64,000 nucleotides of DNA from Sporolactobacillus sp. CQH2019 (GTDB lineage Bacteria > Bacillota > Bacilli > Bacillales > Sporolactobacillaceae), in NCBI RefSeq assembly GCF_028765345.1, contig NZ_JARAJZ010000003.1, positions 319,158-383,157 on the forward strand, read 5' to 3'. The stretch's first letter is position 1. Every line of letters starts with the position of its first letter. The position numbers were made by a program, and so were the translations under genes. Below are positions 26,274 to 35,779 of the stretch, piece after piece. Under the pieces are notes generated by a model, which did no database searches, had not been told where the DNA came from, and saw only the letters and a program-made list of their open reading frames with translations.

Positions 26274-28487
26274 TTAGCGGGCAGTCAAGTGGGAAGACTT
26301 TGTATCCGTCTGTTTCTTTGTTTCAGCAAATTGCTGCAAAAGTTGACGAACAGCTTTCCAGGATTTTAGACGATAGGCTGCCTGCGAGTCTCCTGAACCG
26401 ACTTTGATGGAATAAGCATCTTCAGGAAGAGAACGAAAAAGATCCTCATTCGATTGATCGTCGCCGATACCGAAAATAAAATCATAATTCTGGTCACGCA
26501 GAAAGAGGGGCGTTACAGATCCCTTGCTGATCCGGTTGTCCTTGATTTCAAGCACATTCTTTCCTTGCAAGATACCCAGATTCAATGAGCTGATCATATT
26601 CATAAGATTGGCTTTAATGCTTGGCAGCCAGGTATCGACGGCATCCGGTTCACAGAAACGGTAATGCCAGGCAAGGGAATAATCCTTTTCTTCAATAAAA
26701 GATCCGGGCATTCGGTCTGTATATACTTGAAGAATCGGCCGGATTGATCGTTTCCATTCGTTACTGAGCGGGACGGTCATTTGCCAGTCCTGATTCGGAT
26801 GAAGCAGCCATAGTCCATGGGAAGAAACCAGATGAAGATTCATGCGGCTGAACCATTGAGTTAATGGCCTTTTATCTCTTTCTGATGTAATGACAATGGT
26901 ATTTTTCGGATCTGTTGAAAGGGTCTGAAGCAGATTGAGAAGCCTGCCATCAGGTTTTGCCAGCTCCGGTGTCGGTGCAAAATCGACCAATGTCCCGTCA
27001 TAATCGAGAAATAAAATTCTTTTGCCGGCTCCATGGTACGCATTGACGATGCTTGAACGATCCCGGTTCAGATCGATTTGAACAGTTGCTTCCTTTTCAC
27101 GGGTGCTGCGCGACAGGGCCTCCAGAAACGTATGAACCCAGAAATGAATATTGTACCGTTTCAAACGGTCCTGCATGATCCTATTCCGGGAGATTTTTTC
27201 TTCTGCCGGCATCTCGAGGGCATTTTTAATTCCTATGGCAATCGCGTTGTAGTCATTCGCATTGACAATGACGGCTTCGCCTAATTCACTGGCCGCGCCT
27301 GCCGTCTCACTGATGACGACCATGCCCAGCCGATCCGTGCGGGCAGCGACATATTCCTTAGCGACCAGATTCATGCCGTCCCGCAAGGGAGTTACCACCA
27401 GTACATCCGAGTGGCGATAGAAAGAGATCAGTTTTTCCTGAGAAAAGGATTGAAAATAAAACCAGACAGGCATCCAATTAACGGTTCCGTACATGCCGTT
27501 GATCTCACCGACCAGCTCGGTAATCTGCTGACGCAGTTTTTCATAGGAATCGACCTTTTCACGGGAAGGAGCAACGATCAGATTAAAACGCACCTTTTCT
27601 TTGTATTCCGGATATTTGGCAAGAAGCCGCTTATAAGCCTTGAGTTTCTCGGGAATGCCCTTAGTGTAATCGAGACGATCGATCGAAAGCAGCGTTCTCA
27701 TACCTTTCATGTTCTCATAGGACTCTTCACGGAGGGTATCTACCGGGTGGCTTGCAAAGAAATCATAGTCAATGCCCATGGGGAAAACACCGATATGAAC
27801 GGTTCGGTCTTCATAGCTGATCGCGTTAATCTTATGACCTAACCCTAATAGCCGCGTACATGTACTAAAGAAGTGGCGGACATAATTATAGGTGTGAAAA
27901 CCGATTAAATCGGCACCAAGCAGTCCGTGCAGAATTTCTTCGCGCCAGATGAGTGTGCGGAAGATTTCGTAAGAAGGGAAAGGAATGTGGAGGAAAAAAC
28001 CAATTTTTGCTTTCGGATATTTTTCCCTGATCATTTGCGGCAGCAGCATCAGCTGATAATCATGGATCCATACCATATCCTCCTCGTCCATGATTGGATC
28101 CACTGCCTCAAAAAATTTACGGTTCACCCGTTGATAGGCTTCCCACGTCCTGAAATCATAATGCGTTTTATTAGGAAAATAGTGGAACAGCGGCCAAATG
28201 GTATTATTACTGAAACCAAAGTAATATTTTTCGAGATCATCTTCCGTCAGGGAAACGGGGACACAGTGATAATTTGTGCTGAGTTCACTCGTTATCTGCC
28301 TTTTATCCTGCTGGGTCAGCGACTCCTCGGCGATTCCTGACCACCCGATCCACGGACTTCCGGATTCTTTTTGATAGCTTTTTAAACCGGTTGCAAGTCC
28401 GCCGATGCTTTCACTGAAGGTCAGCTGATCGCCTTCTTTATTGACGGTTACCGGCAATCGATTTGAAATCAGTATTGTTTTGCTCAT
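26274..28487 (-). CDS. otsAB: Trehalose-6-phosphate synthase/phosphatase fusion
   Basis: 737 residues, start after AAGGAGG. Residues 1-470 are a GT20 trehalose-6-phosphate synthase: [63 protein letters not shown], and [16 protein letters not shown]. It joins UDP-glucose to glucose-6-phosphate. Residues from about 485 are a HAD-type phosphatase with nucleophile motif DYDGTLVDF near 494, TSERD, and [12 protein letters not shown]. Both steps of trehalose synthesis are thus in one chain, in contrast to the separate otsA and otsB of E. coli. It probably makes trehalose as a stress solute. Confidence 0.95.
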   Translation of the reverse strand: MSKTILISNRLPVTVNKEGDQLTFSESIGGLATGLKSYQKESGSPWIGWSGIAEESLTQQDKRQITSELSTNYHCVPVSLTEDDLEKYYFGFSNNTIWPLFHYFPNKTHYDFRTWEAYQRVNRKFFEAVDPIMDEEDMVWIHDYQLMLLPQMIREKYPKAKIGFFLHIPFPSYEIFRTLIWREEILHGLLGADLIGFHTYNYVRHFFSTCTRLLGLGHKINAISYEDRTVHIGVFPMGIDYDFFASHPVDTLREESYENMKGMRTLLSIDRLDYTKGIPEKLKAYKRLLAKYPEYKEKVRFNLIVAPSREKVDSYEKLRQQITELVGEINGMYGTVNWMPVWFYFQSFSQEKLISFYRHSDVLVVTPLRDGMNLVAKEYVAARTDRLGMVVISETAGAASELGEAVIVNANDYNAIAIGIKNALEMPAEEKISRNRIMQDRLKRYNIHFWVHTFLEALSRSTREKEATVQIDLNRDRSSIVNAYHGAGKRILFLDYDGTLVDFAPTPELAKPDGRLLNLLQTLSTDPKNTIVITSERDKRPLTQWFSRMNLHLVSSHGLWLLHPNQDWQMTVPLSNEWKRSIRPILQVYTDRMPGSFIEEKDYSLAWHYRFCEPDAVDTWLPSIKANLMNMISSLNLGILQGKNVLEIKDNRISKGSVTPLFLRDQNYDFIFGIGDDQSNEDLFRSLPEDAYSIKVGSGDSQAAYRLKSWKAVRQLLQQFAETKKQTDTKSSHLTAR

Positions 28488-28876
28488 ACCATTTCCTCCT
28501 TAAAACAAGAAAAACAGAATATTATCAAAACCTGAAGGGAACTTTACCCGGAACGCAGCGTGCCGATTTAAGAACGGATTCTATGCGCGAAGCATTGACG
28601 CCGATAAATACCCCCTAAATTAATTATACCCTGATCTGAAAAAAGTAATGGATTCGTCGTACGAAGTATGATCAAAACGATAACCGGTCAAGGAAGAGCG
28701 TTAGATTTACATTCGGTCATTTGATATACTTGACAATAGATTGAATGGTATTTGTTGGATTCTATCAACTGATTGTTTCCGGGCGCGGCTATCATGTTTT
28801 TAATAAAATGGATAATCTGTCTGAAAAATTCTCTCTCCCTCAAAGAAACGGATAAATGAATTGGAGCGATCAGGCT
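28488..28876. other. Intergenic, otsAB leader side
   Basis: No gene seen. The otsAB ribosome site is at the left end. The rest is AT-rich with short non-specific inverted repeats; no promoter matched convincingly. Confidence 0.4.
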
Positions 28877-29366
28877 ATGATCAAAGTGGTTACTGCAAAT
28901 ATGGATGGTACGCTGCTTAGTAAAAACCGGGAGATCAGTTGGGAGCATCTGAAGGCGCTGGCTGGTATTCTTTGATATCCGCCATCTGATCGGAATCGGA
29001 TATGGAAATGCGTTATTATTGATATCAACGGAACAGCGATTCACTCAAGAGAGCGGCAGACTGCTGGGATCAATTCTCTCAATCGGTGCGCGAAGCACTG
29101 GAAACTGTTGCGTATCTCGCTGAAAAACATTATTATATAAAGGTTTATACGCAGAATAATATCTATGTACCGGCAAGCGGAATCGGCCGGCTTTATGAGA
29201 AACGCGCACCTTCAGTGTTCAGCAAAGCCATTCTGTCAGCTGATCTTTCAGTCACGATGGGCAGCGCGGATCAGGAGATGCACAACCCTTGCGATCGGGC
29301 GGTGACGATCGACTGCCGGGATGATGGCGTGCATGTGATTGATGAAGCACTGGGTGAGGCCGGCCT
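28877..29366 (+). pseudogene. Decayed Cof-type HAD phosphatase
   Basis: MIKVVTANMDGTLLSKNREIS at 28877 is the start of a Cof/HAD-IIB sugar phosphatase (normally LDMDGTLL). The frame then breaks near 28975. Another frame from about 29086 carries VREALETVAYLAEKHYYIKVYTQNNIYVPA, and then LSVTMGSADQEMHN...AVTIDCRDDGVHVIDEAL, equivalents of the family's middle and of its C-terminal MGNA..V......T....DGVA. Intervening sequence is missing, so the gene has deletions and frameshifts. Real members are about 270 residues long. Confidence 0.65.
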
Positions 29367-29714
29367 GCCCGGACCCGTTTGGCATCAGTCTTTGTTCAGT
29401 CTTTGTTCTGCAGTGGGTCTGGTCTGGGTACAGACAGGCACGTCAAGCAGCCTGGAACCGGAGATCCCCGTTCGATATTTTTCTAATGGCATTCTTTCTT
29501 ACGACAGTTGTTTCCCGGACCCGACTTCATTCTGAAGAAAAAAATCAAATGAAGGAACCCGATGGCCGGATTTGCCTACCGGGATCGTTAAAGATTATAA
29601 TGGAAACGCTCAATTAATGTGAGGATTGTTCAAAATCGGCGGTTCGGCTAATCGAATCCGTGCAGCCGGCTTTCCAGCGGCAGCTCGCAGCTTGACCCTT
29701 GCAGCAGGAGGCAG

Positions 29715-30191
29715 ATGAAGAAGATGGAAAAAAATGAAAACCGGGTGCTGGCACAGAACCGCAAGGCGCGTCACGATTATTTTATTGAAGAAACCGTGGA
29801 ATCGGGAATTGTGCTTCAGGGCACGGAGATTAAGTCTATCCGGCGCGGCAAAGTGAATATTCAGGATGCTTTCGCGCGGATCGAAAACGGCGAAGCGTTC
29901 GTGTACAATATGCACATCAGCACCTATGAACAGGGAAACAGGTATAATCATGAACCATTGCGTACGCGCAAACTGCTTATGCATCAGAAAGAGATCAATA
30001 AACTCGGTACGAAAGCGGATAAGCCCGGATATGCGCTGATTCCGCTCAAAGTCTATGTTAAAAACGGCTTTGCCAAGGTACTTGTCGGACTCGGCCGCGG
30101 CAAAAAAATGTATGATAAGCGTGAGAGCATGAAAAAACAAACAGCTGAACGGGAAATGGCTAAAGCTTTCCGCCAGCGTCAGAAGTCGTGA
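29715..30191 (+). CDS. smpB: SsrA-binding protein SmpB
   Basis: 158 residues, start after AGGAGG. It has the full SmpB pattern: [39 protein letters not shown], then [54 protein letters not shown], and a basic C-terminal tail. SmpB brings tmRNA into stalled ribosomes for trans-translation. In many bacilli ssrA follows smpB; here it does not. A tmRNA end copy is instead found at the prophage junction 3.7 kb to the left. Confidence 0.97.
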   Translation: MKKMEKNENRVLAQNRKARHDYFIEETVESGIVLQGTEIKSIRRGKVNIQDAFARIENGEAFVYNMHISTYEQGNRYNHEPLRTRKLLMHQKEINKLGTKADKPGYALIPLKVYVKNGFAKVLVGLGRGKKMYDKRESMKKQTAEREMAKAFRQRQKS

Positions 30192-30270
30192 TTTGTCTTC
30201 CTGGTGGATTTGTAATCAAAGAAAAACGGTCTCTTTTCTTATAAAGCTACGAAGCGAAAAAATATAAAAT

Positions 30271-30304
30271 TAAAAGAGGCTGTCCCAAAAGGTCAGCCTC
30301 TTTT
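30271..30304. terminator. Bidirectional terminator between smpB and nrdG
   Basis: AAAAGAGGCTG, loop of 11, CAGCCTCTTTT, an 11-bp perfect stem with A and T runs on either side. It serves the converging smpB and nrdDG transcripts. Confidence 0.9.
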
Positions 30305-30333
30305 CTTTGATACGTCCATGGCGGGCATAGCAT

Positions 30334-30870
30334 TCAGTCGATCTGATCAATGATGTCCATCACTTGATTCCGTTTCAGACTTTCCTGAACATCGATAATC
30401 CGTTGATTGGAGGAACCGCGGAATTTCAGAGAAATATCGCGAAGCTTCGCCACAAAACGTCCGTCAACCAGTACATCGATATAGGGCAGAATCTGTGAAA
30501 GTCGCCGTGAATGACGGATAAATTCCCAGCGGTAACCTGTATACAGCCAGATATTCTTGCCATATTGTGTCTTTAAAATCCGCGCTGCCTCAAGTGCATG
30601 ATCAAACTGATAGGTGAGCGGATCTCCTCCGGAAAAGGTAATCTCATTATTTTTGGTCTGTGTCGCCAATGCAATCAACCGCTCCATCGCGACCGCTTTG
30701 CCTGATGAGGCGTCCCACGATTCAGGATTTTGGCAAAGCGGACATTTTGGATTCTGGCCGCAACCGGCAAAGAAAATAACCGTCCGTAATCCAAGCCCAT
30801 CAGCAACCGAGTCGCGATATATTTGTAAGATCCGCAAGTCTTTCTCCGGCTGAACAAGTTGCTGCACCAT
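30334..30870 (-). CDS. nrdG: Anaerobic ribonucleotide reductase activase
   Basis: 178 residues from the ATG that overlaps the nrdD stop (TGATG), preceded by GGAG; an ATG 12 bases earlier lacks spacing. It is a radical-SAM activase: ILQIYRDSVADGLGLRTVIFFAGC, then the cluster motif, NPESW, ITFSGGDPL, and WLYTGYRWE. It generates the glycyl radical on NrdD using SAM and a 4Fe-4S cluster. The three cluster cysteines are spaced C-x5-C-x2-C (GCGQNPKCPLCQN) instead of the C-x3-C-x2-C usual for radical-SAM enzymes including NrdG. Confidence 0.9.
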   Translation of the reverse strand: MVQQLVQPEKDLRILQIYRDSVADGLGLRTVIFFAGCGQNPKCPLCQNPESWDASSGKAVAMERLIALATQTKNNEITFSGGDPLTYQFDHALEAARILKTQYGKNIWLYTGYRWEFIRHSRRLSQILPYIDVLVDGRFVAKLRDISLKFRGSSNQRIIDVQESLKRNQVMDIIDQID

Positions 30871-32834
30871 CAGTTTCTCCAATCAAATAAAATGTGCCCA
30901 TTACCTGTATGCTTCACACGATCAGCAACTTCCCGCTGCTTGCCTTCATTCATCCGTTCAACGCTTCCCGTCAGATAGCCGGTGATGCGTCTCAGACGTT
31001 CAATGTTGCTGCTGCCGCATTTCGGGCATTCGTGATCTATGATGCCCTGATAGCTGCAGACACGGCAAGTGTCAATCTGCACATTCATTGCAAAATAAGA
31101 AATATCATTGGCCATCGCGGCATTGACAAGCTGTTCCATTGCCGGAATGTTGTGCTGTGTCGAAGCGTCGATTTCGACGTAAGTAATGGCACCGCCCCTG
31201 GAAATTTTATGAAAAGGTGCTTCCTTGCGAATCTTTTCTTCTGCTGAAATCGGATACCAGACCGGGCAATGAAACGAGTTGGTCAGGTATCCGTGATCAA
31301 TGACCCCTTTGATTTCTCCGTATTCTTCTACAAGCCGATTGTAAATGGAATAACAGCAGTTTTCCGCGGGTGTTGAATAGACCGAAAAATTCAGATCATA
31401 TTTTTCCGACATCGCATTTTTGTAAGCTTCAACATGTTTATAAATGGAATAGGCAAACTCCCAGACCTGATCGTCCTCAAACTGATGCTTACCGAACATT
31501 GCTGCCATGCAGTTTGACAGGCCAAGCAGGCCGAAAGCGAGCGTGCCATGTTTCAAGACTTCGCGGACCGGTTCGTCCGGGTCAAGTTTTTTCCCTTTCA
31601 TCAATTGATTTTCATACATAAACGGCGCCGATTTCGCCGGCTGGCGCCCCTGATATTCAAATCGATCAACGAGCGCCTGAGTCGCGACTTCGAGCACGCG
31701 ATCGAATGTCCGCCAGAATCCTTCGATGTCCGGCTTCTGACGTGTGCCTAGACAAGTACCATGTTCAATGCCGATTTTCGCCAGGTTGATCGTTACCGGC
31801 GAAATGTTGCCGCGGCCCTGATTGCCGATGACGCCGAAGCGGTCGTCGGCCAGCTGCGTCCGGCAGCCCATCGTGTTAAAAATTTCTTGTTTGCACGTCG
31901 GTTTTTTAAAATAGCTGGCTGTACAATTTGCATAGTTTGGAAACATCCGCATCGAAGAACACTTCAGCGCCAGTTTGAACAAATCGTAATTCGGCGTGCC
32001 GGGCCGATCATTGATCCCCTTATAATACTGAAAAACCTGAACGGGGAAAATCGGCGTCAAATGGTGGGCACCGACGCCCTCAATGGTCGCATCAAGCACA
32101 CTCCTGGACACAAGACGGCCGGCAGGCGAAGTATCCGTTCCGTAATTGATCGATGTAAACGGCAGCTGATCGGCGGCACGCGACTGCAGGCTGTTCAAAT
32201 TATGAATCAGCGCTTCCGCCCCCTGATGAGCCTCTTCCGTTGTTTTGTCCCACGCATAAAGCAGCGCCCGGCGGTAGGGATGTCCGGCCGGATAATCGTC
32301 CTTCGTATCCAGAAAATGAACGGCTGAATCGGCGGTCCCGGTTTTTTCCGTATCATAAATGTATTTCAACCCAACGGCAAAATGTTTGCGGAATGATTTG
32401 TCGACATAAGGCGCGAGATCAAGATCCAGCGTCCCGACGGCAATGCCGCCGAATTGCAGATTGCTCTGGCACTGCATAATCACTGCAGTCAGCTGCATGG
32501 CGCTGGAAATCGAATTCGGTTCGCGAATGTCGGCATTATTCGTTTTAAATCCGCCCGCCAGCACCTCAGCAAGATCAAGGGTCAAACAGTTGTGATTGCC
32601 GGACGCGTAAGCGTTGAAATCGTGTATGTATATCCAGTTATCTTGAAACGCTTTCCGAACATTCTCGGACAGCAGGTAATCCATCGCATACCGCTTTGTT
32701 ACATGATTTGCCACGCGGACGTTGCGTGCTGAAAAAACTTGTTCAGCTAAATTTGCATTTTCATTTTCGATATTATTTAGATCCATTGTATTCTTGATCA
32801 TGAGCATCATTGGATCTTCTGTTAATTCGATCAT
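30870..32834 (-). CDS. nrdD: Anaerobic ribonucleoside-triphosphate reductase
   Basis: 654 residues from the ATG with AGAGGG upstream; an ATG 21 bases earlier has no site. Class III reductase, which makes dNTPs without oxygen. Visible are the N-terminal helical part, the active-site region with NCTASYFKK and NQGRGNISPVTINL, and a C-terminal zinc site (CRVC...CPKC) followed by the glycyl-radical loop RRITGYLTGS. The usual N-terminal ATP-cone seems absent, since the protein begins right at the catalytic domain, so allosteric activity control may be missing. It is coupled to nrdG. Confidence 0.95.
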   Translation of the reverse strand: MIELTEDPMMLMIKNTMDLNNIENENANLAEQVFSARNVRVANHVTKRYAMDYLLSENVRKAFQDNWIYIHDFNAYASGNHNCLTLDLAEVLAGGFKTNNADIREPNSISSAMQLTAVIMQCQSNLQFGGIAVGTLDLDLAPYVDKSFRKHFAVGLKYIYDTEKTGTADSAVHFLDTKDDYPAGHPYRRALLYAWDKTTEEAHQGAEALIHNLNSLQSRAADQLPFTSINYGTDTSPAGRLVSRSVLDATIEGVGAHHLTPIFPVQVFQYYKGINDRPGTPNYDLFKLALKCSSMRMFPNYANCTASYFKKPTCKQEIFNTMGCRTQLADDRFGVIGNQGRGNISPVTINLAKIGIEHGTCLGTRQKPDIEGFWRTFDRVLEVATQALVDRFEYQGRQPAKSAPFMYENQLMKGKKLDPDEPVREVLKHGTLAFGLLGLSNCMAAMFGKHQFEDDQVWEFAYSIYKHVEAYKNAMSEKYDLNFSVYSTPAENCCYSIYNRLVEEYGEIKGVIDHGYLTNSFHCPVWYPISAEEKIRKEAPFHKISRGGAITYVEIDASTQHNIPAMEQLVNAAMANDISYFAMNVQIDTCRVCSYQGIIDHECPKCGSSNIERLRRITGYLTGSVERMNEGKQREVADRVKHTGNGHILFDWRN

Positions 32835-32885
32835 AGCCAATCGGCCCTCTTTCATCGAAATCTATATTAATCTTGCAATTCATAT

Positions 32886-32914
32886 ATTATACTACATATT
32901 GTGCCTGTTTAACA
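32886..32914 (-). promoter_or_regulatory. nrdDG promoter with NrdR-like box
   Basis: On the minus strand TATAAT (32891-32886) lies 17 bp after TGTTAA (32914-32909). Between and overlapping them is TACTACATATTGTGCC on the plus strand (32890-32905), whose right half ATATTGTG fits the NrdR box; the left half fits poorly. NrdR would repress nrdD when dNTPs are plentiful. Confidence 0.4.
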
Positions 32915-33544
32915 TGACGTATACATATGTTGATTAATTGTCAAAATTCAAGATCCTGCTGACTAAGAGACAGGCATTTGTGGGTGCAGCCGTTCTGAGA
33001 ACGTCTATTCCTCCTGCACCTTAACAGCTCCGGGGAATTTTTAAATTTCTAAAATGAAAAGGCTATCCTTTTGGACAGATTCTAAGGAAGAGAAAATAGT
33101 TAGACGGCATCGAACTATTTTCTCTACAGCAGGGCGTTTTTTAATAGCTATTTAATCAAATTAATCAAAAATTTACTTTATCTGAATTTCAGCGTAGACA
33201 GTGGCGGATCTTATCATTTCAGACTACCTGAGGCTAAAGTCAAACAGGCCCTCAGGTGATTTTCCTTTTTGAGAAGTAAATGAGAGGTGAATTTGTCGAT
33301 GGGGTCTGAAACCGCTGATAAACAGGCGGCGCTCGACGATTGATCAGCGGTTTCCGCCATCTCCGCTTGCGGAACATCAGAGAGAATTTCTAAATGAAAA
33401 CCACTGGAAAATGCTGATTTTATAGGGCTTTTTGTGGCTTTCTTTTTGAATAAAATCAAATCATTTTGCACTAATTTTGCGTGCTTGGAACCATGGAAGA
33501 AGTGAACTGCTTCGTCTGTAACTTTCTTGATATTGGGAAGCTGT
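32915..33544. other. Intergenic with strong hairpins, no gene
   Basis: No credible coding sequence. A 12-bp perfect stem (GAGAAAATAGTT at 33090 with AACTATTTTCTC at 33113, loop 11) and an 8-bp stem (ACCTGAGG/CCTCAGGT, about 33227-33258, followed by a T-rich run) stand out. A minus-strand open frame at 33214-33561 overlaps decayed transposase sequence and has no recognisable domain. Confidence 0.5.
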
Positions 33545-33700
33545 TCAAAGAGATAGGTCAAAAATAGTGGAACGGATCGGGCCCGTTTTCTTTGGCAGAG
33601 CGTTCAGGGCATCGTTAAATTTTTTTCGGGCATGGACCCAGCAACAGACGAGGGTGACTTTTTCTATCTGATGATAACCGGCATAGCTGTGATAATCGAC
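33545..33700 (-). pseudogene. IS66-family transposase fragment
   Basis: The minus strand reads VDYHSYAGYHQIEKV followed by TLVCCWVHARKKFNDALNAL, the conserved TDgYagY...CWaHaRRkF block of the IS66 transposase. It stops after about 50 residues and has no flanking IS66 sequence, so only a relic remains. Confidence 0.75.
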
Positions 33701-33710
33701 TTGTTGATTA

Positions 33711-33746
33711 TAAGAGACATGTCTTCTTTTGAAGACATGTCTCTTA
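33711..33746. promoter_or_regulatory. Enhancer-like palindrome 1 (sigma-54 activator site)
   Basis: TAAGAGACATGTCTTC, TTTT, GAAGACATGTCTCTTA: a 16-bp perfect inverted repeat whose arms each hold the self-complementary AGACATGTCT, 18 bp apart centre to centre. The same arrangement recurs at 38168-38203. It is centred about 168 bp upstream of a -24/-12 promoter, the typical place for a sigma-54 activator. It could also form a hairpin in RNA. Confidence 0.75.
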
Positions 33747-33893
33747 TTACTCGTCAGGATACAGCTATCTCACTCAAGAAAACCAATATTTACTGTAATC
33801 TTATCATAATAGTTGTCGCGATACAGCGACTTTTTGACTAGTTTTACTTTCGTAAAAGTAATGAAAACGCTGTACTCATGCCAATTATTAGTT

Positions 33894-33910
33894 TTGGCAT
33901 AAATTATGCA
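33894..33910 (+). promoter_or_regulatory. Sigma-54 promoter 1
   Basis: TTGGCATAAATTATGCA: GG at 33896-33897 and GC at 33908-33909, the required 12-bp offset for the -24 and -12 elements; the consensus is TGGCAC-N5-TTGCA. A hairpin with a T-run (GTCGC...GCGAC TTTTT, near 33817-33836) lies between it and the enhancer and would block read-through from upstream. Confidence 0.75.
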
Positions 33911-33921
33911 TACGCAATTCT

Positions 33922-34671
33922 TGGTAGAAGATCTCTAGGCAAAAGCTAATTTGGCGATTGGAAAATGCATATTTTGGTAATTCAATGATTTTTCTGATTC
34001 TCATTCGATCAATCATAAAATGGCCTGACATGGAGTTAAGCAAAAACTCTCAAACATCATAGTTTTTTCATGAATCTATAACTGTAGATTTGTTTCTCCG
34101 ATGCTAAAGCCATGAATTGAACTTATTATTATCTACCCCAAACATTACATTTTTTAATTGCCACTAACAAGGAGGTGTTATTTAAGCTTAAAAACGAGAA
34201 ATTTGTTAACCTCCATATCCACGCACGGGCGTGAAAAGGTAACTTGGTGAGAATCTCCTTGTCTGTAAAGTCATCCAGCTTTAAGGTACTGTGATGACTA
34301 TCATCGGAAGCGACAAGGTGATCTTTATCTAAATGGATGTTTAACGTTTTATCTGTATAGCAATATGGATTTGTTAATTCGAACGTTATTAAAAACTATG
34401 ACAAATCATCAGAAGTATTGGGATTGCGGCTGTTCCTCGATTTTCAATTGTAAACGATAATAGAGGACCGCTCAGAGTTCATTGCTGGGAAAAGTGGGAA
34501 ATTAATATTATTATCGTTCCGAAATGCAGTGGCTATTACGTAACGTGTCATGAAGCTGAAAAATGGCGAAGAGAAATCAAAAACAGAGAGATGATTGACG
34601 GAATGTGAAAGGTGCGAAACCAACCATGACATTGCTTTGCCGCCAATTAGAAGATAAGAGGAGGTTGCAAA
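33922..34671. other. 750-bp leader/decayed region before the hydrolase gene
   Basis: No intact gene. AAGGAGGTG at 34170 is followed only by a short frame ending in TGA. A frame near 34420-34608 encodes about 60 residues (SIVNDNRGPLRVHCWEKW...) with no start and no recognised family. The minus strand has another open piece (HLVASDDSHHSTLKLDDFTDK). I read it as remnants of one or more genes, with sigma-54 promoter 1 now directing a long leader to the hydrolase. Confidence 0.45.
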
Positions 34672-35616
34672 ATGTCAGTTGATTACAAAGTTTTTACGGC
34701 TGAAGATGGAACAGATATCTATTATATTGATTTTGGAAAAGGAACGCCTATCGTATATGCTCATGGATTTTGTGGTTCCACTGAGCAAGATCTATCGATG
34801 TTTGACCTTTTAAAAGACCAATTCCGCTGCATCTGTTTCGACCAGAGGGGATATGGCAAGACGGAGGGGAGGGGAGAAATCGGAATTCAACAATCTGCAC
34901 GGGATATTACGAGTTTGTTGAAGCATCTCGGAATAAAAAACGCTACGTTACTGGGATACTCTATGGGTGCTGCCGTACTCTTTTCCTATGTAGAACAGTT
35001 CGGTTGCGATAGAGTTGAGAGAATCATCATCGGAGATATGACACCGAAAATCATCAATGAGGATAATTGGAAGTTTGGACTCTATCAAGGTCGGTATACA
35101 CGAGATCATTATGAATCTGATTTAAAGAACATCAGGAATAATTATGAACAGTTTATTCTTTTCCTTGTGGAGCAAATAGTTGCACCAAACAAGACCAGCC
35201 TCAGAAATTTCGATTATGACTTGAACGAACTCAAGAATCGGATTATACGGAATATCGGCGCGGGCGGCACGGAGATGATTAATGCTATGGTAGGCGTTTT
35301 GGAGGAGCAGAAGAAGTCCAGTTATTTCTATTGGAAATCCATGTGTGAACCCGATTTCCGCGGAACTCTGAAAAATATCACGGTTCCCACAGCAGTCATT
35401 TTCGCAGATCCCGGTTCGATTTATTACACCCGGACTGCTGAATATATAGCGTCTCAAATTGAGGATGCTGTTTTGTATCGCATGAGGAGCTGCACACATA
35501 TGGCAAAGAACGACAAGCCAAAAGAATTCGTGTGTTATATCCGTGACTTTTGCAAAATAACTGGCCCGGATTATTTGAAAGTCAGAAGGTCTATGAAAGA
35601 TTTACATTCATTTTAA
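34672..35616 (+). CDS. Alpha/beta hydrolase
   Basis: 314 residues, start after GAGGAGG. Alpha/beta-hydrolase fold: oxyanion YAHGFCGS, CFDQRGYGKTEG, nucleophile elbow GYSMGAA with Ser at about residue 97, acid in VIFADPGS and His in SCTHMAKND. There is no signal peptide. The family includes esterases, lactonases and thioesterases. Next to a GntP-type permease and a CoA-linked pathway it may free an organic acid from an ester or lactone. Substrate cannot be read from sequence. Confidence 0.85.
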   Translation: MSVDYKVFTAEDGTDIYYIDFGKGTPIVYAHGFCGSTEQDLSMFDLLKDQFRCICFDQRGYGKTEGRGEIGIQQSARDITSLLKHLGIKNATLLGYSMGAAVLFSYVEQFGCDRVERIIIGDMTPKIINEDNWKFGLYQGRYTRDHYESDLKNIRNNYEQFILFLVEQIVAPNKTSLRNFDYDLNELKNRIIRNIGAGGTEMINAMVGVLEEQKKSSYFYWKSMCEPDFRGTLKNITVPTAVIFADPGSIYYTRTAEYIASQIEDAVLYRMRSCTHMAKNDKPKEFVCYIRDFCKITGPDYLKVRRSMKDLHSF

Positions 35617-35779
35617 AATGTCTGTTGAAAAAAGCGGCCAAAAAGCGTGGCAAATTTTCTTACTTTTTGAATGATTAGAATAAAATGAAATGCTAGTCGC
35701 TGTTGGACACTCCCTGTTGAGATTTAGTTGAAATAAGAGTGCGCAGTTAGACAATTTAAGAAAATTAGGAGGTAACGTC

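Noticed and set aside
33214-33561. 115-codon minus-strand gene next to the IS66 relic
   Set aside because: Runs through decayed transposase and hairpins; no domain and no start signal.
33711-33746. Palindromes at 33.7 and 38.2 kb as terminators or insertion-sequence ends
   Set aside because: No T-run follows, no target duplication is seen, and equal spacing to sigma-54 promoters explains them better.
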